Position numbers and translations under genes: made by a program
Source: Rhodococcoides kyotonense
GTDB lineage: Bacteria; Actinomycetota; Actinomycetes; Mycobacteriales; Mycobacteriaceae
Assembly (NCBI RefSeq): GCF_900188125.1
Contig: NZ_FZOW01000001.1
Coordinates: forward strand, 525,368-589,367
Direction of reading: 5' to 3'
Length of the DNA stretch: 64,000 bases
In this document: positions 10,950 to 20,367 of the stretch, in pieces
How the letters are laid out: every line of letters begins with the position of its first letter
How positions within the stretch are numbered: position 1 is the stretch's first letter
The notes under the pieces: generated by a model
Database searches by the model: none
What the model was told of the DNA's origin: nothing
Seen by the model: only the letters and a program-made list of their open reading frames with translations

Positions 10950-11519
10950 TCAGTCGACGGTCGACGCGGACGCGCTCGCGATCTCGATGCGGGTCTCGCC
11001 GTACTTCTTGACCTTCTCGGGCACGAGCCCGTCGGGCCACGTCGTTGCGGGCGACCGAGACGAACGCTCCAGTACCACAACGGCTTCCGGGGCGAGCCAG
11101 CCGCCGGCCAGCAGGTCGCGCAGCATCTTCTCGACGGCGGATTCGGTGACCGCATACGGAGGATCGGCCAGTACCAGGTCGTACCGGCGGTCGGCGGGCG
11201 CGGACAACACGGCGGACACCGGCGCACACCGCACGGTCGCACCTCCGAGCCCGACACCGCTCACGTTGTCCCGGACGATCGACGCCGCGCGTGCGTCCGA
11301 TTCGACGAGGAGCACCGACGACGCCCCGCGCGAAAGCGCTTCCAGCCCAAGGGCTCCCGAGCCTGCGAACAGATCGAGCACGACGGCGCCGTCGAGATCG
11401 AGCCGGGAGTCGAGTGAGCTGAAGAGCGCCTCGCGGACACGCTCCGACGTGGGACGTGTACCGCGAGGCGGGACCTTCAGCCGCCTGCCCCCTGCGATGC
11501 CTGCGACGATCCGAGTCAT
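10950..11519 (-). CDS. rsmD: 16S rRNA (guanine966-N2)-methyltransferase
   Basis: A 189-residue RsmD. The N-terminal IVAGIAGGRRLKVPP and TRPTSERVREALFSSL blocks are characteristic. The SAM-binding motif is LDLFAGSGALGLEALSRGA and the catalytic motif IV is LADPPY. It modifies G966 of 16S rRNA in the 30S subunit. It sits 14 bp from the end of pyc and 28 bp before coaD, on the same strand, so a pyc-rsmD-coaD transcript is likely. Confidence 0.95.
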   Translation of the reverse strand: MTRIVAGIAGGRRLKVPPRGTRPTSERVREALFSSLDSRLDLDGAVVLDLFAGSGALGLEALSRGASSVLLVESDARAASIVRDNVSGVGLGGATVRCAPVSAVLSAPADRRYDLVLADPPYAVTESAVEKMLRDLLAGGWLAPEAVVVLERSSRSPATTWPDGLVPEKVKKYGETRIEIASASASTVD

Positions 11520-11533
11520 CTACAGGAGCTTAC

Positions 11534-14500
11534 TCATTCGGACGCCGAGCCCTCCTCGCCCGAACCGGTGCCGATGACGAGCAGGAGATCGCCGCCTTCC
11601 ACCTGCTGCACACCACCGATCGCGAGCCGAGCCACTGTGCCGCCCTTGGGCGCGGTGATCGCCGCTTCCATCTTCATCGCCTCGATCGTCGCGACGACGT
11701 CACCGGCCGCGATCTTGTCGCCCTCGGACACCGACAGGGTGACGACACCGGCGAACGGCGCGGGCACATGGCCGGAGTTGGAGCGATCGGCCTTCTCGAC
11801 CGTCGGCACCTCGCTCGAGATCGACCGGTCTCGGACCGACACCGGCCGCAACTGCCCGTTGAGAATGCACATGACAGTACGCATTCCACGCTCGTCGGCG
11901 TCGGAGATCGCTTCGAGTCCGATGAGCAGCTCGACGCCCTTCTCGAGCCGCACGCGGTGTTCTTCGCCCTGCCGCAGACCGTAGAAGAATTGGTTCGCCG
12001 ACAGTTGGGTCGTATCCCCGTACTTCTCCCGATGCGCCGCGAGCTCCGCTGTCGGGCCGGGGAACAGCAACCGGTTCAACGTGTCTCGACGCTGCGCCGA
12101 CGTACCGTCGAGTGCCTTCTCGTCGTCGGACGAGATCGGAGTCACCGGCTTCGGCTCACTGCGGCCCTCCAGAGCCTTGGACCTGAGCGGTTCCGGCCAG
12201 CCACCGGCAGGCGTGCCGAGTTCACCGCGCAGGAACCCGATCACCGAATCCGGAATGTCGAACTTCGACGGGTTCTGCGCGAACTCGTCGGCCGACGCTC
12301 CTGCACCGACCAACGACAACGCCAGATCGCCGACGACCTTGCTCGACGGCGTCACCTTCACCAGACGGCCCAACATACGGTCGGCGGCAGCGTAATTGGC
12401 CTCGACCGTCTCGAACCTGTCGCCGAGGCCGAGTGCGATGGCCTGCTGACGCAGGTTCGACAACTGCCCACCGGGGATCTCGTGCGTGTACACGCGCCCG
12501 GTCGGAGCTGGGAGTCCGGACTCGAACGGCGCGTACACCTTTCGCAGCGCTTCCCAGTACGGCTCCAGATCGCACACGGCCTGCAGATCGAGACCTGTGT
12601 CGCGCTCCGAGTGCGCTGCAGCAGCGACGATCGCCGACAGCGCGGGCTGCGATGTGGTGCCTGCCATCGCTGCGCTGGCACCGTCGACGGCGTCCGCGCC
12701 CGCTTCCCACGCGGCGAGGTACGTCGCCAACTGCCCACCCGGGGTGTCGTGCGTGTGCACGTGTACCGGTAGGTCGAAGTTGGACCGCAACGCCGTCACC
12801 AACGTCTTGGCCGCAGGTGCACGCAGCAGACCCGCCATGTCCTTGATCGCGAGCACGTGTGCGCCCGCGTCGACGATCTGCTCGGCGAGCTTCAGGTAGT
12901 AGTCGAGCGTGTACAGCGTCTCGTTCGGGTTCGACAGGTCGCCGGTGTAGCTGAGCGCGACTTCGGCTATCGCCGTACCGGTTTCACGTACCGCATCGAT
13001 CGCCGGGCGCATCTGATCGACGTTGTTGAGCGCGTCGAAGATGCGGAAGATGTCGATGCCGGTGTCGGTCGCCTCGGCGACGAAGCTGCGCGTCACCTTC
13101 TCCGGGTACGGGGTGTACCCCACGGTGTTCCGACCGCGCAGCAGCATCTGCAGCGCGATGTTCGGCACCGCTTCACGCAGCGCCGCCAGGCGCTCCCACG
13201 GATCCTCGTGCAGGAACCGCAGCGCCACGTCGTAGGTCGCACCGCCCCACGCCTCGATCGACAACAGCTCCGGCGTCGTGCGGGCCACGTAGGGCGCGAC
13301 CATCAGCAGACCCGACGTCCGCACTCGCGTCGCGAGCAACGACTGATGCGCGTCGCGGAACGTCGTGTCGGTGACACCGAGCGCCTTCCGGTTGCGCAGA
13401 TCCCGGGCGAATCCCTCGGGCCCGAGTTCGAGCAGCCGCTGCCGGCTGCCGTCCGGAATCGGCTTCGAGAAGTCCACCTCAGGGAGCTTGTCCTGTGGGT
13501 ACACCGTCGAGGGTCGCTCACCGTGCGGCTTGTTGACCGTCACGTCGGCGAGGTAGGTGAGGATCTTCGTGCCGCGGTCACCCGACGTACGCGAGGTCAG
13601 CAACTCGGGGCGTTGTTCGATGAACGACGTCGTGACCCGACCCTGCGTGAAATCCGGATCGACCAGAACCGCCTGCAGGAAAGGAATGTTCGTCGCGACA
13701 CCGCGGATACGGAACTCGGCAACCGCACGACGCGCACGCGCCACCGCCGTCTCGAAGTCGCGTCCGCGACAGGTGAGCTTGACGAGCATCGAGTCGAAGT
13801 ACGCGCCCACCTCGGCGCCCAACGTGGTGCCTCCGTCGAGGCGCACACCGGCGCCGCCCGGCGTGCGGTAGGCGGTGATGCGGCCGGTATCGGGGCGGAA
13901 TCCGTTGGCCGGATCCTCGGTGGTGATGCGGCACTGCAGGGCTGCGCCGCGCAACACGATCGTGTCCTGGCTCAGACCGAGATCGGCGAGGGTCTCCCCC
14001 GACGCGATCCGCAGCTGCGCCTGCACGAGGTCGACATCCGTGACCTCCTCGGTGACGGTGTGCTCGACCTGGATACGCGGGTTCATCTCGATGAACACGT
14101 GGTTGCCGCGGGTGTCGAGCAGGAATTCCACCGTGCCTGCGCACGAGTAACCGATCTCCTTCGCGAACGCGACGGCGTCGGCGCAGATCTTCTCGCGCAC
14201 GCCTTCGGGAAGGTTCGGGGCGGGAGCGAGCTCGATGACCTTCTGATGGCGACGCTGCAGACTGCAGTCACGCTCGAACAGGTGCACCACGTTGCCCTCG
14301 CCGTCGGCGAGGATCTGCACCTCGATATGCCGCGGATCGATGACGGCCTGCTCGAGGAACACGGTCGGATCACCGAACGCCGACTCGGCCTCACGCGCGG
14401 CGGCCTCGATCGACTCACGCAGCTGCGCAGGCTCGGCGACGCGCCGCATTCCGCGGCCACCGCCGCCCGCAACGGCCTTGACGAAGACCGGGAACGTCAT

Positions 14501-14950
14501 CGACTCCGACGCCGCCACCAACTCGTCGACGTCGCTCGACGGCTCTGAGGACGCGAGCACCGGCAGGCCCGCACGCTTGGCTGCGGCGATGGCCCGGGCC
14601 TTGTTGCCCGTCAGCTCGAGCACGTCCGACGACGGACCCACGAAGGTAATGCCTGCTTCGGCGCACGCGGCAGCCAGGTCCGGGTTCTCCGACAGGAACC
14701 CGTATCCGGGGTAGACGGCGTCGGCACCCGCACGCTTCGCGGCGGCAACGATCTCGGACACGGTCAGGTAGGCGCGAACGGGGTGACCCTTCTCGCCGAT
14801 CTCGTACGCTTCGTCGGCCTTCGTTCGATGGACCGAGTTACGGTCCTCGAACGGGAAGACGGCCACTGTCGCGGCACCCAACTCGTACGATGCGCGGAAC
14901 GCTCGGATGGCGATCTCACCGCGATTGGCAACCAGAACTTTGGAGAACAT
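11534..14950 (-). CDS. pyc: pyruvate carboxylase
   Basis: An 1138-residue single-chain pyruvate carboxylase, the anaplerotic enzyme converting pyruvate, bicarbonate and ATP to oxaloacetate. Domain order: biotin carboxylase with ATP-grasp (about residues 1-450; AVAGGGGRGMR and EMNPRIQVEHTVTEE), carboxyltransferase of the HMGL type (about 515-800; FRDAHQSLLATR and AIKDMAGLL), an allosteric/oligomerisation linker, and a C-terminal biotinyl domain with EAMKMEA, whose Lys is biotinylated. The length is normal and no domain is missing. The start is ATG 14950. Confidence 0.97.
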   Translation of the reverse strand: MFSKVLVANRGEIAIRAFRASYELGAATVAVFPFEDRNSVHRTKADEAYEIGEKGHPVRAYLTVSEIVAAAKRAGADAVYPGYGFLSENPDLAAACAEAGITFVGPSSDVLELTGNKARAIAAAKRAGLPVLASSEPSSDVDELVAASESMTFPVFVKAVAGGGGRGMRRVAEPAQLRESIEAAAREAESAFGDPTVFLEQAVIDPRHIEVQILADGEGNVVHLFERDCSLQRRHQKVIELAPAPNLPEGVREKICADAVAFAKEIGYSCAGTVEFLLDTRGNHVFIEMNPRIQVEHTVTEEVTDVDLVQAQLRIASGETLADLGLSQDTIVLRGAALQCRITTEDPANGFRPDTGRITAYRTPGGAGVRLDGGTTLGAEVGAYFDSMLVKLTCRGRDFETAVARARRAVAEFRIRGVATNIPFLQAVLVDPDFTQGRVTTSFIEQRPELLTSRTSGDRGTKILTYLADVTVNKPHGERPSTVYPQDKLPEVDFSKPIPDGSRQRLLELGPEGFARDLRNRKALGVTDTTFRDAHQSLLATRVRTSGLLMVAPYVARTTPELLSIEAWGGATYDVALRFLHEDPWERLAALREAVPNIALQMLLRGRNTVGYTPYPEKVTRSFVAEATDTGIDIFRIFDALNNVDQMRPAIDAVRETGTAIAEVALSYTGDLSNPNETLYTLDYYLKLAEQIVDAGAHVLAIKDMAGLLRAPAAKTLVTALRSNFDLPVHVHTHDTPGGQLATYLAAWEAGADAVDGASAAMAGTTSQPALSAIVAAAAHSERDTGLDLQAVCDLEPYWEALRKVYAPFESGLPAPTGRVYTHEIPGGQLSNLRQQAIALGLGDRFETVEANYAAADRMLGRLVKVTPSSKVVGDLALSLVGAGASADEFAQNPSKFDIPDSVIGFLRGELGTPAGGWPEPLRSKALEGRSEPKPVTPISSDDEKALDGTSAQRRDTLNRLLFPGPTAELAAHREKYGDTTQLSANQFFYGLRQGEEHRVRLEKGVELLIGLEAISDADERGMRTVMCILNGQLRPVSVRDRSISSEVPTVEKADRSNSGHVPAPFAGVVTLSVSEGDKIAAGDVVATIEAMKMEAAITAPKGGTVARLAIGGVQQVEGGDLLLVIGTGSGEEGSASE

Positions 14951-14991
14951 TCGCTCAACCTACCGCCGCCGAACGCCGTCGATGTGATGCC

Positions 14992-15030
14992 TGTCTCGAG
15001 ATGTGAGACAAAAAGACCAAAACTTGTCTC
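14992..15030. promoter_or_regulatory. GAGACA/TGTCTC boxes upstream of pyc
   Basis: Three copies of the same hexamer lie in the 111-bp pyc-recG spacer: TGTCTC at 14992-14997, its complement GAGACA at 15005-15010, and TGTCTC again at 15025-15030. The first two form a dyad with a 7-base spacer. They sit 42-80 bp upstream of the pyc start codon, a suitable place for an operator. The regulator is unknown and the call is inference. Confidence 0.4.
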
Positions 15031-15061
15031 TGAAACGGTGCAGAGGCGATCTACTGCGTAG

Positions 15062-17335
15062 TCAGGACTTGGCGAGGTAGTCGATTCGGTCCGATCTCCA
15101 CGCCGATTTCATCATCGTGGTGATGCCGGGGCTGTTCTCGAGTGTCGGGTCGACGGCGAAGAGCGAGCGCGCACAGTCCTGGGCGTCGGCGATGACGTCC
15201 TCGTCGTCGAACAGCGACAGCAGTTTCAGGCTACTGACGGTGCCGGACTGTGCAGCACCGAGGATGTCACCCTCACGTCTGGTGGCGAGGTCGAGCTTCG
15301 CCAGTTCGAAGCCGTCGTTGGTCGATGCGACCGAGTCCAGCCTCTGCGCCGTCGGACCCATCCCACTGAGCTGCGTGATCATGATGCAGAGACCCTGATG
15401 TCCGCCTCGCCCGATACGTCCGCGCAACTGATGCAGCTGGCTGATACCGAATCGATCGGCATCGACGATGACCATCACCGTCGCGTTCGGAACGTCGACA
15501 CCGACCTCGACGACCGTGGTGCAGACGAGGACGTCGATCTCGCCGGAGTTGAAATCCTCCATCGCGGCGTCCTTGTCGTCGGACGGCATTCGCCCGTGCA
15601 GAAGCCCGACGCGCAGGTGTGCGAGAGGACCGTTCCGCAGCATGTCGAACATCTCGAGCGCGGCTTTCGGCTTCGGCAGGTTGTCGCCGCCGTCGGGTGC
15701 ATCGCTCTTGCGCTGCTTCTTGTCGGGCTTGTCCTCGTCGTCGCCGATCCGCGAGCAGACGACGTACGCCTGCCTGCCCTGCTCGACTTCCTCGACGATG
15801 CGCTCCCAGGCGCGATTCACCCAGCCCGGCTTGTCCTTCGACGACACGACGTTGCTGATGATCGGCGCGCGTCCCTTCGGCAGCTCGCCGAGTACGGATG
15901 TCTCGAGGTCTCCGAGCGATGCCATCGCGATGGTGCGTGGAATCGGTGTGGCCGTCATCACCAACAGATGCGGGCTGGTGCCGTCACGTGCTTTGGACCG
16001 CAACGCATCCCGCTGTTCGACGCCGAACCGATGTTGCTCGTCGACGACGACCATGCCCAGATCCATGAATTCGACGCGGTCCTGGATGAGCGCGTGTGTA
16101 CCGATGACGATTCCGGCGTCGCCGGTGACCGCGTCGAGCAGAGCGGACCTCTTGGCCGCCGTCGACATCGATCCCGTGAGCAGGGCGACTTTGGTCGCAA
16201 ACTCGTGTGAGTCGAGCTCGCCGGCGGTGGCGAGCGACCCGAGCATGGTTCTGATGGAGCGAGCGTGCTGTGCGGCGAGTACCTCCGTCGGCGCCAGAAG
16301 TGCACATTGGTGACCCGCATCGACGACCTGCAACATCGCCCGCAGCGCCACGACGGTCTTGCCGGAACCCACCTCGCCCTGCAGCAGACGTGACATCGGG
16401 TGTCCCTGCGACAGGTCGGCGGAGATCTCCTCGGCGACCGTCGACTGCCCCGCGGTGAGTGTGAACGGAAGGCGACGTTCGAATTCCGCAGCGATTCCGT
16501 CCGCGCGTGGCGGACACGGCTCCGCCGTGCGCGCCTGGACGTCCTGTCGTCGTGCGGCGAGTACCAACTGAACGGCCAGCGCTTCGTCGAACTTCAGGCG
16601 TTCTCGCGCCTGATCCTTCTCGTCCGCCGTCTCCGGGAAGTGGATCCATCTCAGTGCCGTATCGAGGTCGACGAGTCCGCGTTCTGCCAGGACGGCGGCA
16701 GGAACCGGGTCCGGGGTCGGGTCGAGTTGGTCGAGAACCTGCCGCACGCAGCGCATGAACGTCCAACTCTCGACGTCTTTCGCGGCGTGGTAGATCGGCA
16801 CGAACCTGCGGTCGAACACCGTCATGTCGACGCTGCCCGACGAGTCGACGGATCCGCGCGCCAGGCCGGCGAGGGTTCCGCCGCCGACGATCCGACCTGC
16901 CGGGACGACGGCGCCGTCCTCGTCGTCACCCCCGAGCAGCACGTAGCTGGGGTGCGCGAGATTCCATCGCCTACCGAAGTATTTGACCTTCCCGGAGAAC
17001 ATTCCGCGGCGCCCGGGCTTCAGCACGTTCTTGAGCTTGTGCGGATTGAAGAAGCTGGCGTCGACCTGCAGGCCGTCGGCGGCCAGCGATACGGCCAGGA
17101 ACTGCCCCTTGCGCACCTTCATCTGACGCATCGTCGCCGACGAGATGGTCGCGACGATGGTGATGTGCTCGCCCTCGGGTGGCTCCTTCTCGCTCAGCTC
17201 ACCGCCGTGTGTCATGTACCGATGCGGGTAGTGGCGCAGCAGGTCCTCGACGGTGTGGATGTCGAAGATCTCGCCCAGCGGCTCGGACACCTTGGCCCCG
17301 AGCACGGTGTCGAGCCGATCGGAAAGTACTGCCAT
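15062..17335 (-). CDS. recG: ATP-dependent DNA helicase RecG
   Basis: A 757-residue RecG, the branch-migrating helicase that rescues stalled forks. An N-terminal wedge/OB region (about 1-260) is followed by SF2 helicase motifs: Walker A GEVGSGKT, DEQH box in VVVDEQHRFGV, motif III MTATPIPRT, and motif VI QLRGRIGRGGHQG. The C-terminal TLE-type segment is present. A short charged insertion (DDEDKPDKKQRKSDAPDGG) is visible in the second helicase domain. The gene is intact and starts at ATG 17335, 16 bp after the DAK2 gene on the same strand. Confidence 0.96.
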   Translation of the reverse strand: MAVLSDRLDTVLGAKVSEPLGEIFDIHTVEDLLRHYPHRYMTHGGELSEKEPPEGEHITIVATISSATMRQMKVRKGQFLAVSLAADGLQVDASFFNPHKLKNVLKPGRRGMFSGKVKYFGRRWNLAHPSYVLLGGDDEDGAVVPAGRIVGGGTLAGLARGSVDSSGSVDMTVFDRRFVPIYHAAKDVESWTFMRCVRQVLDQLDPTPDPVPAAVLAERGLVDLDTALRWIHFPETADEKDQARERLKFDEALAVQLVLAARRQDVQARTAEPCPPRADGIAAEFERRLPFTLTAGQSTVAEEISADLSQGHPMSRLLQGEVGSGKTVVALRAMLQVVDAGHQCALLAPTEVLAAQHARSIRTMLGSLATAGELDSHEFATKVALLTGSMSTAAKRSALLDAVTGDAGIVIGTHALIQDRVEFMDLGMVVVDEQHRFGVEQRDALRSKARDGTSPHLLVMTATPIPRTIAMASLGDLETSVLGELPKGRAPIISNVVSSKDKPGWVNRAWERIVEEVEQGRQAYVVCSRIGDDEDKPDKKQRKSDAPDGGDNLPKPKAALEMFDMLRNGPLAHLRVGLLHGRMPSDDKDAAMEDFNSGEIDVLVCTTVVEVGVDVPNATVMVIVDADRFGISQLHQLRGRIGRGGHQGLCIMITQLSGMGPTAQRLDSVASTNDGFELAKLDLATRREGDILGAAQSGTVSSLKLLSLFDDEDVIADAQDCARSLFAVDPTLENSPGITTMMKSAWRSDRIDYLAKS

Positions 17336-17351
17336 GGTCCCTTCGCTTACG

Positions 17352-19067
17352 TCATTCGATACCGAGTTGAGCGAGGTCGTCCGTCTGACCTCCCTGATAG
17401 ACGACCACCTCCACGGCCGGGTAGCGGCGTCGTACGTGATCGGTCAATCGGTCACCCAGGTCGTCCGGCGCGGCACGGCCCATCAGCACCGTCACCATCT
17501 CACCACCCACCGACAGAAGTTGATCGAGCAGGTCGCGGCCTGCGGTGACTCCGTCGGGACCGATGACCACGACTTCGTGCCCGACGAGACCGAGACCGTC
17601 GCCGGGCTCGCACGTGCCCACCCACGTGAGCGACCGCTCCTCGGCATGACGCAGCGACGCCCACCTGGTGCCCGCGGCAGATTCCGACATCGCGAACGCG
17701 TCGTCGACGGCCGCACGAGACGGATCGTGCACCGCGAGCGCCGCAAGCCCCTGCACCATCGATCCCGACGGCAACATCAGAACGTCCTTGCCTGCAGTGC
17801 GCGACGCGATACTGACGTGCACCAGTTCCTGTGCCGTCAGGGCCCCGTTCGGGAGCACGAGCACCTCGCGATGCGGTGACTCCACGATCGCGGCACACAA
17901 TTCAGCAGGTCCGACACGCGTGGTGTCGGAGCGCAGAACCGTCGCACCCTCGTCCAGGTACAGCCGTTCGGCGCCGTCCCCGGCCACGACCGCCAGGATG
18001 TCGCGTCCACCCGAAGTGCGTGAGCCGGAGCCGACGGCATGGCAACGATCGGTCGCCCCGGCGTCGCCCGATCCGAACGCCTCGATCCTGACTCCGTGCA
18101 CGCGTCCGATGTTCAACCCGACGTCGACCGCGAGGCCTGCGTTGGCCGTGTGGACATGCGCCGACCAGGAACCGTCCCCGTCACCCACCACGACGACAGA
18201 GTCGCCGATGTCCGAGAGGTCGCGTCGGAGCCGCTGTGCACCGACGTCGTCGATGTCGGTGATGCCGTAGAGCACCTCGTAGCCGACTGTCGCGTCGCCG
18301 GTCGAGGTGTCTCCGAAGTCACTCGTCGGAGGGAGCACCTGGGGGGCGACACGAAAGTTCTTCGCCGGATCGATGCGTCGGTGATATCGCCTGCGGGTGG
18401 GCACCGCGCCGGTCAACAGGGTCGCAAGTGCGTCGAGCATCACACAGAGCCCGAGGGCTCCCGCGTCGACGACGCCCGCCGCGTCGAGGGCAGGCAGTTG
18501 CTTTCGCGTTCGATCGAGCGCACGAGCAGCCGATTCCGCCGCACGACGGGCCACCACGACGACGTCCGACGACCGATCGAGCGACGCGACGTCCTCGGCG
18601 ACCCGAGCGAGCACGCTCACGATGGTGCCCTGGACCGGGACGCTGACGACGTCGACGACCAGTTCGGCTGCGCGTACCAGCGCATCCGTCAATGCACGAC
18701 CGTCGAGGCGCCCTGTGGCCGTGACCTCGGCGACCGCGCGCAGAACCTGCGACACGATGACACCCGAGTTGCCCCGAGCACCCGCGACGGCCCCCTTCGC
18801 CAACGCCACGGCACTCGCGTGGAGATCCGCATCCGGTCCGGCGGCCCGCATGCTCTCGACCGCAGCACGCACGGTGAACATCAGGTTCGTGCCCGTGTCG
18901 GAGTCCGGGATCGGGAAGACGTTGAGCTCGTTGATCTCGTCGCAGCGCGCGGTCAGGTCGTCGACGCACCGGTACGCCCACGTACGCAGCTCGTCGACAG
19001 TGAGTTCCGTCGACGTCGTGATGGGCTCGCTCCCCGCCACCCGCACCCCCGTTCTCGTCCAGGCCAT
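17352..19067 (-). CDS. DAK2-domain fatty-acid kinase-like protein
   Basis: A 571-residue protein with an N-terminal DAK2 domain (about residues 20-220), including the metal/nucleotide motif NVFPIPDSDTGTNL and ARGNSGVIVSQ, fused to a DegV-like C-terminal half. This architecture matches the YloV/FakA group, which in Firmicutes phosphorylates fatty acids together with FakB proteins. Its function in actinobacteria is not established. It lies just upstream of recG, as in M. tuberculosis (Rv2974c/Rv2975c region, where the frame is split). Here it is a single uninterrupted frame. Confidence 0.85.
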   Translation of the reverse strand: MAWTRTGVRVAGSEPITTSTELTVDELRTWAYRCVDDLTARCDEINELNVFPIPDSDTGTNLMFTVRAAVESMRAAGPDADLHASAVALAKGAVAGARGNSGVIVSQVLRAVAEVTATGRLDGRALTDALVRAAELVVDVVSVPVQGTIVSVLARVAEDVASLDRSSDVVVVARRAAESAARALDRTRKQLPALDAAGVVDAGALGLCVMLDALATLLTGAVPTRRRYHRRIDPAKNFRVAPQVLPPTSDFGDTSTGDATVGYEVLYGITDIDDVGAQRLRRDLSDIGDSVVVVGDGDGSWSAHVHTANAGLAVDVGLNIGRVHGVRIEAFGSGDAGATDRCHAVGSGSRTSGGRDILAVVAGDGAERLYLDEGATVLRSDTTRVGPAELCAAIVESPHREVLVLPNGALTAQELVHVSIASRTAGKDVLMLPSGSMVQGLAALAVHDPSRAAVDDAFAMSESAAGTRWASLRHAEERSLTWVGTCEPGDGLGLVGHEVVVIGPDGVTAGRDLLDQLLSVGGEMVTVLMGRAAPDDLGDRLTDHVRRRYPAVEVVVYQGGQTDDLAQLGIE

Positions 19068-19145
19068 CCCCGCTGTGTCAGCCTAGACAAGATGAAGGGT
19101 GATCACCTGCCCAGCACCGAGCGGCAGGCGCTCTCGGGTGGCGGT

Positions 19146-19174
19146 TTGGTTAATTCCGGGTGCGCGGCTATTCT
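19146..19174 (+). promoter_or_regulatory. probable rpmB promoter
   Basis: TTGGTT (19146-19151) and TATTCT (19169-19174) are separated by 17 bases, a good match to a housekeeping sigma promoter. It sits about 100 bp upstream of the rpmB start, in the 208-bp spacer between the divergent DAK2 and rpmB genes. Confidence 0.55.
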
Positions 19175-19275
19175 TGCAGGGTTGCCTGATGCGGCACGGT
19201 GTGCTGTGCGCGTCGTCCGCTTCGGTGCAGCCGCCCTCATGTAATGAACAATCATCTATCAAGGAGTTCGCGACT

Positions 19276-19467
19276 ATGGCTGCCGTCTGCGACGTATGCG
19301 CCAAGGGGCCCGGCTTCGGTAAGTCGGTCTCGCACTCGCACCGACGGACCAACCGTCGCTGGAACCCGAACATCCAGACCGTTCACGCTCAGGTTGCCCC
19401 CGGCAACAACAAGCGCATGAACGTCTGCACCTCCTGCCTCAAGGCCGGCAAGGTGGTTCGGGGCTGA
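19276..19467 (+). CDS. rpmB: 50S ribosomal protein L28
   Basis: A 63-residue L28 starting MAAVCDVCAKGPGFG. It has two CxxC pairs (CDVC near the N terminus, CTSC near the C terminus), so it is the zinc-binding (C+) form. AAGGAG lies 9 bases before the ATG. The frame remains open upstream, but the L28 family begins here. It stands alone, divergent from DAK2, and is followed by a strong hairpin. Confidence 0.97.
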   Translation: MAAVCDVCAKGPGFGKSVSHSHRRTNRRWNPNIQTVHAQVAPGNNKRMNVCTSCLKAGKVVRG

Positions 19468-19488
19468 TCGAGCCCTGACAGACCGAAA

Positions 19489-19536
19489 CGAAAGACTGTG
19501 CCCCGACGCTCTCGAGTGTCGGGGCACAGTCTTTCG
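19489..19536 (+). terminator. rpmB terminator
   Basis: A perfect 19-bp inverted repeat (19489-19507 and 19518-19536; left arm CGAAAGACTGTGCCCCGAC) has a 10-base loop and ends in CTTTCG. It begins 21 bases after the rpmB stop and separates it from the following enoyl-CoA hydratase gene. Confidence 0.85.
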
Positions 19537-19565
19537 TCGTTCGAGACGCAGGTTACAGTGCGACG

Positions 19566-20354
19566 GTGACGAACATCGAAAGCACGAACCACGTCCATCT
19601 CGAGGACGGTGTACTGACGATCACCGTGGCGACGGACGCTGCGGGAACTTCGCTGAGTGGCGACGCGATGACCGAAGGTGCTGCGGCACTTCGGTTGCTG
19701 AACGCCGGTGAGCTCCAGGCGGGATCGATCCTGCTGGTCGGATCGGGTCCGAACTTCTGCGCAGGAGGCAACGTCCGAGCATTCGCCGACGCGCCGGAAC
19801 GCGGTGCCTACGTGCGCGAGGTGGCCGAGTCCTTTCACGCATTCGTCCGCGAACTCGATGCTGCCACCGTGCCGGTCGTCGCCGGAGTACACGGATGGGC
19901 TGCAGGCGCGGGCATGAGCATCGTGTGCCATGCCGACGTCGCGATCGGTGGTCGCTCGACCAAGCTCCGCCCCGCTTATCCCGGAATCGGGTTCACCCCC
20001 GACGGCGGTCTCACATGGACGCTCCCCCGCATCGTCGGCTCGGCTCGTGCACGCGACATCCTGTTGAACGACTCGATCATCAACGGTGAAGAAGCCGTCA
20101 GGCTCGGAATCCTCAGCAGGTTGGTGGGCGACGACATCATCGCCAGTGAAGCCGAACGTCTGGCGCGCACGTTCGCCGCGGGCCCGACGTCCGCGTTCCA
20201 GGGTGCGAAATCACTGCTTCAGCAGTCCGAGAACAACACCCTCGCACAGCAATTGGACGCCGAGACCGAGTCCATCTCCGCTGCGGCCGACGGCCCCACA
20301 GGACGCGAGGGCGTCGACGCGTTCGTCGAGAAGCGTCGCCCCGACTTCTCCTGA
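19566..20354 (+). CDS. enoyl-CoA hydratase/isomerase family protein
   Basis: A 262-residue crotonase-fold protein. GSGPNFCAGGNVRAF and GWAAGAGMSIVCHADVAI form the two oxyanion-hole segments, and FTPDGGLTWTLPRIVG precedes the active-site region. In place of a clear Glu pair it has Asp/Gly residues (PDGG), so it may be an isomerase or another crotonase-family activity rather than a classical hydratase. The start is the GTG at 19566. Its end is 13 bp from the end of the convergent ung gene. The acyl-CoA substrate is unknown. Confidence 0.85.
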   Translation: MTNIESTNHVHLEDGVLTITVATDAAGTSLSGDAMTEGAAALRLLNAGELQAGSILLVGSGPNFCAGGNVRAFADAPERGAYVREVAESFHAFVRELDAATVPVVAGVHGWAAGAGMSIVCHADVAIGGRSTKLRPAYPGIGFTPDGGLTWTLPRIVGSARARDILLNDSIINGEEAVRLGILSRLVGDDIIASEAERLARTFAAGPTSAFQGAKSLLQQSENNTLAQQLDAETESISAAADGPTGREGVDAFVEKRRPDFS

Positions 20355-20367
20355 ACCGCCTTCCGAC

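Noticed and set aside
12857..14548. 563-codon plus-strand frame opposite pyc
   Set aside because: Antisense to biotin carboxylase motifs in the sense frame. It has no recognisable fold.
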